Numbered from the stretch's first letter, positions 26,424 through 35,831 are shown. The stretch is 64,000 nucleotides of DNA from Lachnoanaerobaculum sp. ICM7 (GCF_000287675.1 NZ_ALJL01000001.1:1-64000); one strand, 5' to 3'. The notes: a model not told the origin generated them from the sequence alone. Numbers and translations: made by a program.

Positions 26424-27782
26424 ATGAGGGCGGAACTTTTAGAAATATACGGTTTTGATTTTATTGATATACAGGAATTTTATTCAGAGCTTAAGCCCAA
26501 TAAACATGGGAAGGCATTTATTGGAGGTACTATAAGAGGGGATAAAAAAGAAGAATATTTATCATCCGGAGGAAAGGTGACACAAATAATTGCTAAAACA
26601 TATGAGGGTAATAGTATAGTGCTGTTTTGTGGAATTATCACTTCCTGTAATATAAAAAGTAACGGAGATGTTCACTATATGACTCTGGGCTTGATGACAC
26701 AAAGTGTACTTATGGATGGAAAAGAGCATATAAGAACATTTCAAAATGCAGGAGTTAGCTACAGAGATATTATTGATATTATCATAGAAGGTTATAATAA
26801 CAGCGCATTTATAATGACTTCAGGTGATGATAAGAAAACTCAGGGGTTTATGTGCCAGTATAAAGAAACTGATTGGGAGTATCTGAAAAGGTTGGCATTT
26901 TCTGCTAATACAGTGATATACCCTGACTATAGTGTAGAGGGCGTTAAGTTTTTTGTGGGACTTCCATGTAGACAGGAAAAGCTGTTGAGATCGGAATATT
27001 ATGAGCTTGGAGTTGACAGTGGTGATGAGTCTTTACTTAATTCAGACAAGGCATATTATAAGGTTGCTGTAAGAGAACATTATGAAATAGGGGAAAGATT
27101 AACATTTTTTGGCGAAACACAGGCTGTTGTAGCAAGAGTCAGCAGACTGGAACATAGAGAAGTGATTAATGAGTACATATTAATGAAAGAAAGTGATGTA
27201 AAGACTAAGGCGTATCAGAATGAAAAACTTATAGGTGCGGCATTATTTGCAAAGGTGTGTCAAGTCGAAAATGAACTTGTAAGAGTGAGTATAGATGATG
27301 ATGAAAACGATTCTGATGATAAGGCGTTCCTAAACTACGCTACAGTATATTCTTCACCTGAAGGAGGGAGTTGGTATTGTATGCCTGAAGTCGGAGATAG
27401 GGTAATAGTGAAATTTCCTAATGCAAATGAACAAAATGTATATGTACAAAATGCTTTTCATGTAGGCAGTGCAGGCGGTCGTGACAATCCTGAAATCAAA
27501 TTTTTTAAGAATAAAGAGGGAAAGGAAATCAGATTAAGTCCTGAAAGTGTACTTATTACAGATAATAACGGTTCAAGTATAGAACTTAAAGATGATAAAG
27601 GAATAAGTATAAAAAGTAGCGGGATGATATCAATAGCTGCAAAAACTGAAGTGTTGATAGAAAGCAGTAATGCAGGTATAAGTTTAATATCGCCGACATC
27701 AGTACAAATAACGCAAAACGGAACTCAGATAGAAATGAATGACGGGATAACCCATCAGGGAAGCAAAGTGTACCTGGGGTAA
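26424..27782 (+). CDS. vgrG: VgrG/gpD-like spike protein
   Basis: A 452-residue protein; GGAGGTG precedes ATG 26424. The N-terminal 240 residues look like the gpD/phage late-control fold (FMCQYKETDWEYLKRLAFSANTVIYPDY is typical). Then comes an OB-fold part with SPEGGSWYCMPEVGDRVIVKFP and a glycine-and-polar repeat tail (SIELKDDKGISIKSSGMISI, VQITQNGTQIEMNDG) expected to form the beta-helical needle. It should trimerise at the tip of the tube and carry the DUF4280 protein encoded 34 bases downstream. Confidence 0.85.
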   Translation: MRAELLEIYGFDFIDIQEFYSELKPNKHGKAFIGGTIRGDKKEEYLSSGGKVTQIIAKTYEGNSIVLFCGIITSCNIKSNGDVHYMTLGLMTQSVLMDGKEHIRTFQNAGVSYRDIIDIIIEGYNNSAFIMTSGDDKKTQGFMCQYKETDWEYLKRLAFSANTVIYPDYSVEGVKFFVGLPCRQEKLLRSEYYELGVDSGDESLLNSDKAYYKVAVREHYEIGERLTFFGETQAVVARVSRLEHREVINEYILMKESDVKTKAYQNEKLIGAALFAKVCQVENELVRVSIDDDENDSDDKAFLNYATVYSSPEGGSWYCMPEVGDRVIVKFPNANEQNVYVQNAFHVGSAGGRDNPEIKFFKNKEGKEIRLSPESVLITDNNGSSIELKDDKGISIKSSGMISIAAKTEVLIESSNAGISLISPTSVQITQNGTQIEMNDGITHQGSKVYLG

Positions 27783-27816
27783 AATACTAATTAGCTATAT
27801 TGCATAGGGGGTGTAT

Positions 27817-29856
27817 ATGGCAGAAAAGAATCAGGCTGAATGGATATATGAAGTATTAGGTAAGAAAAAAGGCGCTTTTGGGGCATCTATAAGGGAGCTT
27901 ACAGATGCAGAAGAGAAAAAGATCAAAGATAAAATGTTGCAGTATTGGAAAGAACATAATGATGAAAGCACAGAATTTCTTGTTAACGGTGCAATACTTT
28001 GTTGTAGTCGCGGAAGTGATTATTCTACACTGAATAGTGCTGATCATGGTGTCTATACCGACAGCAGTGAAACCGGAGCACTTGCAAATACAGATGATAA
28101 AAAGTTTGACGGATTTGTTGCATGTTCAAAATGGAATGATGAACCGCTTGTAAGCAAACATATTTGCCGTTTTAAGCTTGGAGAATGGAGAAATGTTAGA
28201 AAGAGTGTCACCATAAACGGTAAGTATGCCTTAGATACAAACTCATATTTGCCATGCAAACATGGAGGAATAATATCACCTGTAACATCAGGGCAGGAAT
28301 ATACACTAAGTAAGTCCTATAATAAATATCCTAAATTTTTAAATGATGACGGCACTGTGGATGAATTAATTGTAAAAAAGCTGTTGCTAAGAAATATTCA
28401 TCAGATGAAAGAGAATGAGATAGATGCCCTGATTAAGTTGGGAATATATTTATGTGTATGTGAAGATGTAAATATAATAAAAAAGATTATTTGTTGTGGA
28501 TATATAACTACAATGGCTAATAAAGATATATCTGCTTTACCGCTCTATCAACATACACTTCTTGATAATTTTATTTATGTATCCGGGTGGGTAACAACAT
28601 ATGCTAAATTTTGTAGTTTTACCAATAAGCTATATACATCATCAAGATGCTCATGGGAGAAACTTAATGATATATGCCAAAAAATAAAAGAATTTGTTTT
28701 GAATATAAAAATGGCATCAGAAGAGCTACCGCAAAATGAAGAAGAGCAAAGAAGAATAAGAAGACAGTTTTTAAATGTTAAATTGTTAGATACAATATTA
28801 TTAGCTGGGAATCTTTATAATAGGGCATCTCATGAGTACTTGATAGAAAAACTCGAAGTTAAAGAGGATATCAACTTTATAGTATATACATTAAAATATT
28901 ATGATGGAGAGCTTGATTATGTTCATTCAGGAGCATTCTCAGGGGAAACAACAAGAAAAGGTATAAATATTTCATTACAGACGGTTTATGTATTTTCAAG
29001 AGGATCTGGAGATATTTTCAGTAGTAATAAGGCTTTTTCAGAAATACTATCAGAGAGTATTGGAGGAGAAACATCGAAGGGAGCTGCGGCACTTTCATGT
29101 GGAACAACAGCAATAGCTTATCTATTGTTGATACCGGCAGTGGCTTCCGCTCCATTTGCAATCCCTCTAGGTTTTATATGTACAACTTCAGGATTGGTAG
29201 GTGGAGGGCTTGATTCCATCAGAGCTAATAATGAATCTAAAAAAAGCAAAGAGTTATACTTAGATTCGGTAGATGAAAGTTTATTTATGTTAAGGATGGA
29301 GGATTACTTATCATTATATTTTACATTCTCTCTTAGAGTTAGTAGTTTACTTGAGCATAATGAAAGTATTTGGAATGATTACGAGAAAACTCACCCATCT
29401 GTTAGCGGACAAAAAGCGAGAAATTCAGGACACCTTACAAAAGATGAACATAGAATAGTGAATGATTCATCATACAAAATACTAGGTAAAGGTCATATAT
29501 ATAGTATTGATTATTTTTCCAGTTATTTAACTATGAAAAAAATTAAAAATTTTAATGAAAATATGAAACATATTAAACTTTGGAACTACGAAGAAAAAAA
29601 ATATAAATCTATAGCTGAAAATGAAAGAATGGAAGAATTTGCTGAAATAGAAAGTATTGAAGAAATGTTTAGCTATATGAAGAAAAAAAATCAAGTAGGT
29701 ATTGATTATATCAATGAATTAAATGTGGTAGGGTATGATAGAACAAATCAGCCCACAAAAATTATATATGATTATGGAAATGGAGAAGAGAAGATTTTGG
29801 CAGAAAACGATGCTATTGGAATAATGGAATTGTTTAAAGATAACTCTTTGAGGTAG
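27817..29856 (+). CDS. DUF4280 PAAR-like tip effector with a second C-terminal type
   Basis: ATG 27817 is chosen because AGGGGG stands five bases upstream; GTG 27811 lies inside that site. The 679-residue protein shares a near-identical first 200 residues, including the CCSRGSDYSTL and YLPCKHGGIISPVTSGQ motifs, with the protein at 4308. The middle part differs strongly. A hydrophobic stretch (about 426-465, AYLLLIPAVASAPFAIPLGF) is conserved in character. The last 120 residues copy the following gene: both end in YDYGNGEEKILAE and IMELFK-NSLR. Tip-borne membrane-active effector is the working model. Confidence 0.7.
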   Translation: MAEKNQAEWIYEVLGKKKGAFGASIRELTDAEEKKIKDKMLQYWKEHNDESTEFLVNGAILCCSRGSDYSTLNSADHGVYTDSSETGALANTDDKKFDGFVACSKWNDEPLVSKHICRFKLGEWRNVRKSVTINGKYALDTNSYLPCKHGGIISPVTSGQEYTLSKSYNKYPKFLNDDGTVDELIVKKLLLRNIHQMKENEIDALIKLGIYLCVCEDVNIIKKIICCGYITTMANKDISALPLYQHTLLDNFIYVSGWVTTYAKFCSFTNKLYTSSRCSWEKLNDICQKIKEFVLNIKMASEELPQNEEEQRRIRRQFLNVKLLDTILLAGNLYNRASHEYLIEKLEVKEDINFIVYTLKYYDGELDYVHSGAFSGETTRKGINISLQTVYVFSRGSGDIFSSNKAFSEILSESIGGETSKGAAALSCGTTAIAYLLLIPAVASAPFAIPLGFICTTSGLVGGGLDSIRANNESKKSKELYLDSVDESLFMLRMEDYLSLYFTFSLRVSSLLEHNESIWNDYEKTHPSVSGQKARNSGHLTKDEHRIVNDSSYKILGKGHIYSIDYFSSYLTMKKIKNFNENMKHIKLWNYEEKKYKSIAENERMEEFAEIESIEEMFSYMKKKNQVGIDYINELNVVGYDRTNQPTKIIYDYGNGEEKILAENDAIGIMELFKDNSLR

Positions 29857-29863
29857 ATGATAT

Positions 29864-30532
29864 ATGGATGCAGAAGTTAAAAGAAAATTAAGGAATATAA
29901 TTTTTATATATTTATTTTTTATTCTTGCAGGTATTTTGATATTGGGAGTACAGAAATTAAAAGCATATATTGAACAAGTAAAATTTGATAGAGAACAAAA
30001 GGCTTATAATTTTAGAAGTGAAGGTTTTTTGAGATATAGGCTTTCAGAATTTGTGTATGCAAAATTAGAGTTTACAAATCATAAAGGTGAGGTATTTATA
30101 ATAGAAGATGAAAATGATATGAAAAGTATATATGTAGAGGAGGAAGAATATATTGCCGGGGAAACTGATAAATTTGGCAGCTATCGTTTTATAGAAGGAG
30201 AGTACACACAGGAAAGAATAAATAATTTTAATGATAATATGCATCATATTAGGTTATGGGATTATTCAGAAAAAAAATATGTAACGATAACCGAGAATGA
30301 GAAAATGGAAGAATTTAATGAAGTGAAAAATATAGATGATTTATATGAATATATGATCACAGAGGTTCCTGATGGTATATCAAATATGGGTAAGCTGGAC
30401 ATAATTGGTTATGACGGAACCAATCAGCCGACAAAGATTGTATATGATTATGGAAATGGAGAAGAGAAGATTTTGGCAGAAAAAGATGTTATTGGAATAA
30501 TGGAATTGTTTAAAAATAACTCTTTGAGGTAG
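29864..30532 (+). CDS. Membrane-anchored immunity-like protein, family C
   Basis: A 222-residue protein that starts eight bases after the effector stop. Layout as in families A and B: basic start (MDAEVKRKLRN), one helix (IIFIYLFFILAGILILG), charged linker, outward domain with FNDNMHHIRLW. Its last 40 residues differ from the effector's C-terminus by only a few substitutions, down to the terminal NSLR, whereas its N-terminal part has no counterpart in the effector. Probably the cognate partner of the effector at 27817. Confidence 0.65.
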   Translation: MDAEVKRKLRNIIFIYLFFILAGILILGVQKLKAYIEQVKFDREQKAYNFRSEGFLRYRLSEFVYAKLEFTNHKGEVFIIEDENDMKSIYVEEEEYIAGETDKFGSYRFIEGEYTQERINNFNDNMHHIRLWDYSEKKYVTITENEKMEEFNEVKNIDDLYEYMITEVPDGISNMGKLDIIGYDGTNQPTKIVYDYGNGEEKILAEKDVIGIMELFKNNSLR

Positions 30533-30539
30533 ATGATAT

Positions 30540-31211
30540 ATGGATGCAGAAGTTAAAAGAAAATTAAGAAATATAATATTTATATATTTATTTTTTATTC
30601 TTGCAGGTATTTTGATATTGGGAGTACAGAAATTAAAAGCATATATTGAACAAGTAAAATTTGATAGAGAACAAAAGGCTTATAATTTTAGAAGTGAAGG
30701 TTTTTTGAGATATGGACTTTCAGAATTTGTGTGTGGAAAATTAGAGTTTACAAATCATAAAGGCGAAGTATTTATAATAGAAGATGAAAATGATATGAAA
30801 AGTATAGATACAGAGGAGGAAGAATATATTGCCGGGAAAACGGATAAATTTGGAAGTTATCGTTTTATAGAAGGAGAATACACACAGGAAAGAATAAATA
30901 ACTTTAATGATAATATGAAACATATAAGGTTATGGAATTATGCTGAAGAAGAATACAAGAAAATAACTGAAACTGAAAGAATAGCAGAATTTGCTGATGT
31001 GAAAAACATAAATGAATTGTGGGAATATTTAAGTCATGAAAAGGTTGAAGGGGTATCTAATATGGGAGCATTAGATACGATAGGATATGATGGGACGGAA
31101 CAACCAACAAAAATAATATATGATTATGGAAATGGAAAGATTAATATTATAACAGAGTCAGGTACTTTATCACTTGGGATATTATTTGAGAATTATCTTA
31201 AAGACATATAA
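30540..31211 (+). CDS. Membrane-anchored immunity-like protein, family C
   Basis: A 223-residue tandem copy of the preceding gene. The first 110 codons are almost identical, then the sequences separate: this copy has EEEYKKITETERIAEF and ends in YDYGNGKINIITESGTLSLGILFENYL. A conserved anchor with a changed C-terminal domain suggests specificity against another effector allele. The upstream spacer (AACTCTTTGAGGTAGATGATAT) is also duplicated, so the repeat unit includes the end of the previous gene. Confidence 0.63.
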   Translation: MDAEVKRKLRNIIFIYLFFILAGILILGVQKLKAYIEQVKFDREQKAYNFRSEGFLRYGLSEFVCGKLEFTNHKGEVFIIEDENDMKSIDTEEEEYIAGKTDKFGSYRFIEGEYTQERINNFNDNMKHIRLWNYAEEEYKKITETERIAEFADVKNINELWEYLSHEKVEGVSNMGALDTIGYDGTEQPTKIIYDYGNGKINIITESGTLSLGILFENYLKDI

Positions 31212-31213
31212 AT

Positions 31214-31280
31214 ATGGATAAAGAAGTAAAGCAAAAACTTTAGAATATAGAGTTTATTTAAAATAATAGTAAGCAATGTT
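31214..31280 (+). pseudogene. 5' remnant of a third family C gene
   Basis: ATGGATAAAGAAGTAAAGC begins two bases after the preceding stop and corresponds to the first codons of family C (MDKEVKQKL against MDAEVKRKL), but TAG follows at once. The next 35 bases still resemble the helix-coding part. Only the beginning of a former array member survives. Confidence 0.65.
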
Positions 31281-31339
31281 TAAATATGACTTCTTGATAA
31301 GGCAATTTAAACACTATATTTTTATGGGGTAATGTGATA

Positions 31340-31882
31340 ATGGACATTGAAAGTATACAAAATCAGTTATTTATTGAAAGAAGTGAAGAGTTTTTAAAAG
31401 AGTTTCATCTGAAAAAAGATGATTATAAACAATGTGTTTTTAAGGACTTGGAGGAACTTTTGGGAGAAAAAAATTCTAAATATATTGTGATTTCGCCGCT
31501 CTACAGCAGCTTTGTTACACAATCATATGAATATAGACTGGGGGTATATGGTAAGGATCTATACTTGAGCAATCTCGATAAAAGTATATACAGGGAACTT
31601 CCTTTAATGAAAAGGTATATAACAGAGGACTTTGCTACAATAGATAAATATATGCTTAATCATATGGAAATTGAAAAAGTTACAGATTTTCAAAAAAAGG
31701 ATATAAAGTATCAATATAGCCTTAGATATTTGATGACCGGAAGGCTGATATGGAGGGAACTAATAGAGTGCTTTGTTGAACATATTAATAAGAAAGATGG
31801 AGCTGCCTTAAATGATTTTAATATAGTATATGGCCTGTATATGGAGAGGGGAGAACACTTTTTTAGTGGGAATATTGTATGA
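31340..31882 (+). CDS. Unrecognised soluble protein of the injection locus
   Basis: ATG 31340 is taken as start; GTG 31334 is possible. The 180-residue product is largely helical and acidic with no signal peptide. Motifs visible are YIVISPLYSSFVTQSYEYRLG and YSLRYLMTGRLIWRELIECF. It ends in ATGA overlap with the next gene. It opens a four-gene group ending in a second spike and a chaperone-like protein, so an adaptor or loading role is plausible. I know no family. Confidence 0.45.
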   Translation: MDIESIQNQLFIERSEEFLKEFHLKKDDYKQCVFKDLEELLGEKNSKYIVISPLYSSFVTQSYEYRLGVYGKDLYLSNLDKSIYRELPLMKRYITEDFATIDKYMLNHMEIEKVTDFQKKDIKYQYSLRYLMTGRLIWRELIECFVEHINKKDGAALNDFNIVYGLYMERGEHFFSGNIV

Positions 31883-32412
31883 GTGAAAGATATTTTCTTA
31901 TAGGTACTGACGAAAGTTATGAGCCTTTACCTTTAATGATTGATGTGAGAAAGAGCATAAAAGAAGAATATCTTGAAGAAGGAGAAAGTTATAAGCAAGC
32001 GGGGATATCTTTGGTGAATATAAGGGACTCCTTTGACGTGCATACTAAATATCCGGATATAATGGATCAGGGAATATTTATGTTGTCTGATGAAGCATAC
32101 AGGATATTTAAGCTTTATGAGCCGTCAACAGTAATAAAAAGGGTTCTTTTGATGGGAGAAAGCAGCGATGAAGCATATGAGTATATCATCCCGATTCTTA
32201 AAAGAATAGATTGTCTGTCGGGCAGAACTACATTCAGGCGTGGACGATATATAGATAAGGGAATACTTATAGGTAAAAATATACCGGATATAGCTTTATT
32301 TAAGATACCGAATGTTGACGGCATGTCTACTGTTGCAAGGCTTGATTTTGTGGAAAGCCTATTAAAACGAGGCATGAAAGGAATTTGCCTACAGGCTTTG
32401 GAGATTGAGTAG
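31879..32412 (+). CDS. Unrecognised protein, possible Imm11/DUF1629-like
   Basis: A 177-residue soluble protein whose ATG overlaps the previous stop (ATGA), so the two are translationally coupled. Late in the protein, SGRTTFRRGRYIDKGILIGKN and FVESLLKRGMKGICLQALE resemble the pattern of the DUF1629/Imm11 family, in which a final S-RL-ell...GL-F stretch is typical. The resemblance is weak. If right, it would be an immunity protein; otherwise an adaptor of the following spike. Confidence 0.4.
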   Translation: MSERYFLIGTDESYEPLPLMIDVRKSIKEEYLEEGESYKQAGISLVNIRDSFDVHTKYPDIMDQGIFMLSDEAYRIFKLYEPSTVIKRVLLMGESSDEAYEYIIPILKRIDCLSGRTTFRRGRYIDKGILIGKNIPDIALFKIPNVDGMSTVARLDFVESLLKRGMKGICLQALEIE

Positions 32413-32441
32413 TAAAAATACTTGTAAAGGAGCATTTTAAA

Positions 32442-33737
32442 ATGATTGGCTTAGGAAATGTAAAAGTACATAGTTTGTTGGAAGTAGAAAGTTTAGCTGA
32501 TTTATATTTTACAGTAAAGCCATGTAGTCATGCATGCGTAAAACTGAAGGTTAATATCAGTTATAGTTTTATTAATCAAATTAAAAACATAATAAATAAG
32601 ATAAAAGGCTCCGATATCGGCATAGAGTATACCGATGTAGCAGATAACAAAACTAAGATTTTGTTCAAAGGAATAATCGAAAGTTTTAGATTTAGTAATG
32701 ATTTAGGTGTCTGCGTATGCCATATAGAAGCATTCAGCAAAAGTTTGTTGATTGATAAAGAAAGAAATGACAGGCTGTTTCAAAATAAGGAAGATAATAT
32801 AAAGTCCGTTATCGAAAATATATCTTCAAAAGTTGAAATGAGGGCGATTTATAATACAGAAATTAAAAAGTTTGGAAAGCTGTTTTTACAATATAAGGAA
32901 ACGGATTGGGAGTTTATAAAGAGAATTGCAAGTAACTTTGGAGAAGTGCTTATGGCTGATTATAAATCAGGAGTAACAGCTTTTTATTATGGTATGCCAT
33001 ATAGTGAAGATATGGTACATTTCCATCCGGATCATTATGAATCAGGGTTTGAAATAGATATTTATGAAAAAAATGATTTATCAAAAGTAGACCATAGTAT
33101 GCCTGTCAGGGATAGATACTATAAAATATCAGACTATAATGACTATGAACTTGGAAATAAGACGGAGTTTATGGGCAAAATCTTTTATATAAAAGAGAAA
33201 AAAATAGAAACTCGAGAAGGGTATTTGGTTTTTACATATAAAATTTGTGATAAACAATATATAAAATCAACACCAAAATTTAATGAGAATATTACAGGGC
33301 TTGTAATCGGTGGGAAGGTTGTAGATGTGAAAGAAGAGCATATCTATGTCAAAAGTGATATTGACTGTTCAAAAAGTACTTTTCCGGTTGTATGGTTGCC
33401 GATTACAGGAAATGTTATGTATTGCATGCCTGAGGTAAATAGTAGAGTGCAGTTATATTTTGGAGACAGTGAAGAAAGTAAGATTGTCTTTGCCTCTGAT
33501 ATAATTGATTATCTTAAAAAGAGCGATAGGGGGCTTGTCACAGAGGATAAAAAGGAAATGTCAGTGGATGAAACTTCTGTTAAATGCGGAGGGTCAAGTA
33601 TGTTAAGCCTTTCATCAGCATTAACAAACTTTGGAAGTATCGAAAAACTTCATATAAATGCAAAAGGAAAAATAAAAATAGAGGCACAGATGATTTCTAT
33701 TGAATCAAATGATGAGATAACAGTGTTAAAAAGATAA
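32442..33737 (+). CDS. Second VgrG/gpD-like spike protein
   Basis: A 431-residue protein. FLQYKETDWEFIKRIASNFGEVLMADY matches the same place in the VgrG at 26424, and GNVMYCMPEVNSRVQLYF the OB-fold part, so both are one family. The needle-forming tail is shorter. It has no DUF4280 gene next to it but is followed by a DcrB-like protein, suggesting that it carries different cargo or is the basal hub while the other copy is an effector-specific tip. Confidence 0.75.
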   Translation: MIGLGNVKVHSLLEVESLADLYFTVKPCSHACVKLKVNISYSFINQIKNIINKIKGSDIGIEYTDVADNKTKILFKGIIESFRFSNDLGVCVCHIEAFSKSLLIDKERNDRLFQNKEDNIKSVIENISSKVEMRAIYNTEIKKFGKLFLQYKETDWEFIKRIASNFGEVLMADYKSGVTAFYYGMPYSEDMVHFHPDHYESGFEIDIYEKNDLSKVDHSMPVRDRYYKISDYNDYELGNKTEFMGKIFYIKEKKIETREGYLVFTYKICDKQYIKSTPKFNENITGLVIGGKVVDVKEEHIYVKSDIDCSKSTFPVVWLPITGNVMYCMPEVNSRVQLYFGDSEESKIVFASDIIDYLKKSDRGLVTEDKKEMSVDETSVKCGGSSMLSLSSALTNFGSIEKLHINAKGKIKIEAQMISIESNDEITVLKR

Positions 33738-33751
33738 GAGAGGATATAGGC

Positions 33752-34321
33752 ATGGAATACTTTGATGAAGAGGTAATAAGTGCAAAGCACATAAAAAGAC
33801 GTGATGAATACGGAAGTATAGAAGAGGGGCTATATATACAAAACTCACTTACATTATTTCATAAAGAACTGTTGTTTGAAGAAAAGTTGTCTGTAATGAT
33901 GCCGAATGAATTTGTAATTATGTTACCTGAACTTGTAGACACTAAGTACATATCTGAGAAAAAGCCTGATGTTATATATACAAATCTTGATGGGAGCATA
34001 AATTTCTCATTTAATTTATTAGTGACTTCATCTGGCGAAAGGAATATGAGTTATGCCATAAACATGTTAAAAACAATGATAAAAAACATGAATCCGGCAT
34101 ATGTCTTTTTTGAAGATAAAACAATTGAAAGTGTTGCAAGGAACAGTATAAGTTTAATACAATTTAAAAGCTATGGAATTGATGAAGCTGCTTATAACAT
34201 AATATATCTAGTCAGCATAGATAAATATATTATTCAGGGAGCATTTAACTGTAAGTATAATGATATGGATGAGTGGAAAAGAGCAGCTCTTGAAATAATA
34301 AAGTCAATAAAGTTAGAATAA
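33752..34321 (+). CDS. DcrB/DUF1795-like protein, putative effector chaperone
   Basis: A 189-residue soluble protein without signal peptide. It shows the DUF1795-type order: a short beta start, an MPNEFVIMLPEL segment, a strand pair SINFSFNLLVTSSGE, a helix and a closing IQGAFNCKYNDMDEWKRAALEIIKSI. Cytoplasmic members of this fold (EagR/EagT6) are chaperones that shield membrane segments of T6SS effectors bearing PAAR-type tips. That fits the hydrophobic stretches of the DUF4280 proteins here. Assignment is by pattern only. Confidence 0.55.
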   Translation: MEYFDEEVISAKHIKRRDEYGSIEEGLYIQNSLTLFHKELLFEEKLSVMMPNEFVIMLPELVDTKYISEKKPDVIYTNLDGSINFSFNLLVTSSGERNMSYAINMLKTMIKNMNPAYVFFEDKTIESVARNSISLIQFKSYGIDEAAYNIIYLVSIDKYIIQGAFNCKYNDMDEWKRAALEIIKSIKLE

Positions 34322-34384
34322 AGAAAGAAATGATAACTTGAATCGTGGTAGTATTGATTGGTAGAGGGATGGTAAAATAAAATT

Positions 34385-34426
34385 TAGGGAGTGTGAGACT
34401 AAAACGAGTCTCACACTCCCTATTTT
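34385..34426. terminator. Strong bidirectional terminator closing the injection locus
   Basis: TAGGGAGTGTGAGACT (34385-34400) pairs perfectly with AGTCTCACACTCCCTA (34407-34422) around AAAACG, with T-rich flanks on both sides. It separates the + strand injection operon from the convergent purine-related operon. Confidence 0.93.
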
Positions 34427-34468
34427 GAAGTTATATATTTTCGGATAACTCCTTTTTAGATTTATAAT

Positions 34469-35815
34469 TTATTTTTTAAGATCTGTTTTATCTTTTGGAA
34501 GGACTACATTCAATAGTACAGCCATGATAGTTGCAACAACTACAGGGCTCTTTCCGAAGATAGTAGTAAATATTTGTGGGAATGCGGCAAGTGAACCCTG
34601 TGCCTGTGAAATACCTACACCGAGAGCTACTGAAAGTCCGACAATAGATGTGTTTCTAAAGTCCATCTTCTCTGTGAAGATAAGCTTGATACCTGTCATT
34701 GCTATTGAAGCAAATACTGATATTGTAGCACCACCGAGTACACATAACGGAATAGTTGTAAGGAGTGCTGAGAACTTAGGTATAAGTCCCGCTATAAGGA
34801 TTATAATACCTGCAAGTCCGAGAACCGCTCTGTTTATAACCTTTGTTGTTGTTACAATACCCACGTTCTGTGAGAATGTAGCTGTAGGAAGTCCACCAAG
34901 TGCGGCACCGAGTATATTTGAGATACCGTATCCTATGATACCGCTTCTAAGCTCATCACCTGTAGGAAGTCTGTCCATAGAACCGCTTGTTGTGGCTGAT
35001 AAATCTCCGATAGCCTGAATAGAGTTTATAGCAAATAAAAGTCCGATTGCTATACAAGCTCCCGTGTCAAACTTTACACCGAAGTGAAATATCTGAGGCA
35101 GTGAGAATACACCTGCACTTGCTACTGATGAGAAGTTGACCATACCAAGCACCAATGCAAGAATATAACCGCAAATCATTGCCACCAATATTGAAGCAAG
35201 TTTTAAGATACCTGTAGCAAAGTTGTTAAGTACTATAACAATAATAAGTGTAAAAATAGCCACCGCCCAGTTCTTTACAGAACCGTAGTCATCCTTTCCG
35301 ATACCGCCTGCCATATAGTTTACAGCAACAGAGTAAAGTGAAAGACCTATAGTAAATACTACAGTACCTGTTACAAGAGGTGGGAAAAGCTTCTGAATTT
35401 TCTTAACAAAGAGACCTACCAGTATTGCAACAACACCGCCGACTATCTGGGCACCAAGTATAGAAGCTACACCTGAAGTTCCTGCAATATCCTGCATAGT
35501 AGGAACGTATGCAAAGCTTATTCCCATGATAACAGGAAGTTTTGCACCGATTCTAAATGTCTTTGTACCTATACCAAACAGCTGTAAAAGTGTAGATAAT
35601 GCGGCAACTACTAAAGCTGCCTGAACCATAAGTACTCTGTCAGGATCTGAAAGCTTTGCAACATTTGCTACGATAATAGCAGGTGTGATACATCCTACAA
35701 TCATTGCCACAACGTGCTGAAGTGCAAGTGGAAGAGCATCTGAAAACTTTGGGAAACCGTCCATTTCAAATATAGAAGCATACTGCTTCTGGCCTGCATT
35801 TGCTGAATTACTCAT
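34469..35815 (-). CDS. NCS2-family nucleobase (xanthine/uric acid type) permease
   Basis: A 448-residue membrane protein with about 12-14 helices. AIGDLSATTSG and ATFSQNVGIVTTTKV are the two substrate-site motifs of nucleobase:cation symporter-2 proteins. It imports a purine or related base with H+ or Na+. As last gene of the YgeWXY operon, it probably supplies the purine or uric acid that the operon breaks down. Which base is transported cannot be read from the sequence. Confidence 0.9.
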   Translation of the reverse strand: MSNSANAGQKQYASIFEMDGFPKFSDALPLALQHVVAMIVGCITPAIIVANVAKLSDPDRVLMVQAALVVAALSTLLQLFGIGTKTFRIGAKLPVIMGISFAYVPTMQDIAGTSGVASILGAQIVGGVVAILVGLFVKKIQKLFPPLVTGTVVFTIGLSLYSVAVNYMAGGIGKDDYGSVKNWAVAIFTLIIVIVLNNFATGILKLASILVAMICGYILALVLGMVNFSSVASAGVFSLPQIFHFGVKFDTGACIAIGLLFAINSIQAIGDLSATTSGSMDRLPTGDELRSGIIGYGISNILGAALGGLPTATFSQNVGIVTTTKVINRAVLGLAGIIILIAGLIPKFSALLTTIPLCVLGGATISVFASIAMTGIKLIFTEKMDFRNTSIVGLSVALGVGISQAQGSLAAFPQIFTTIFGKSPVVVATIMAVLLNVVLPKDKTDLKK

Positions 35816-35831
35816 ATTAATACCTCCCTGA

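Noticed and set aside
34524-35018. Long + strand open frame of 164 codons
   Set aside because: It lies wholly antisense to the NCS2 permease gene, has the Ser/Thr/Pro-rich make-up of an antisense frame and no ribosome site.
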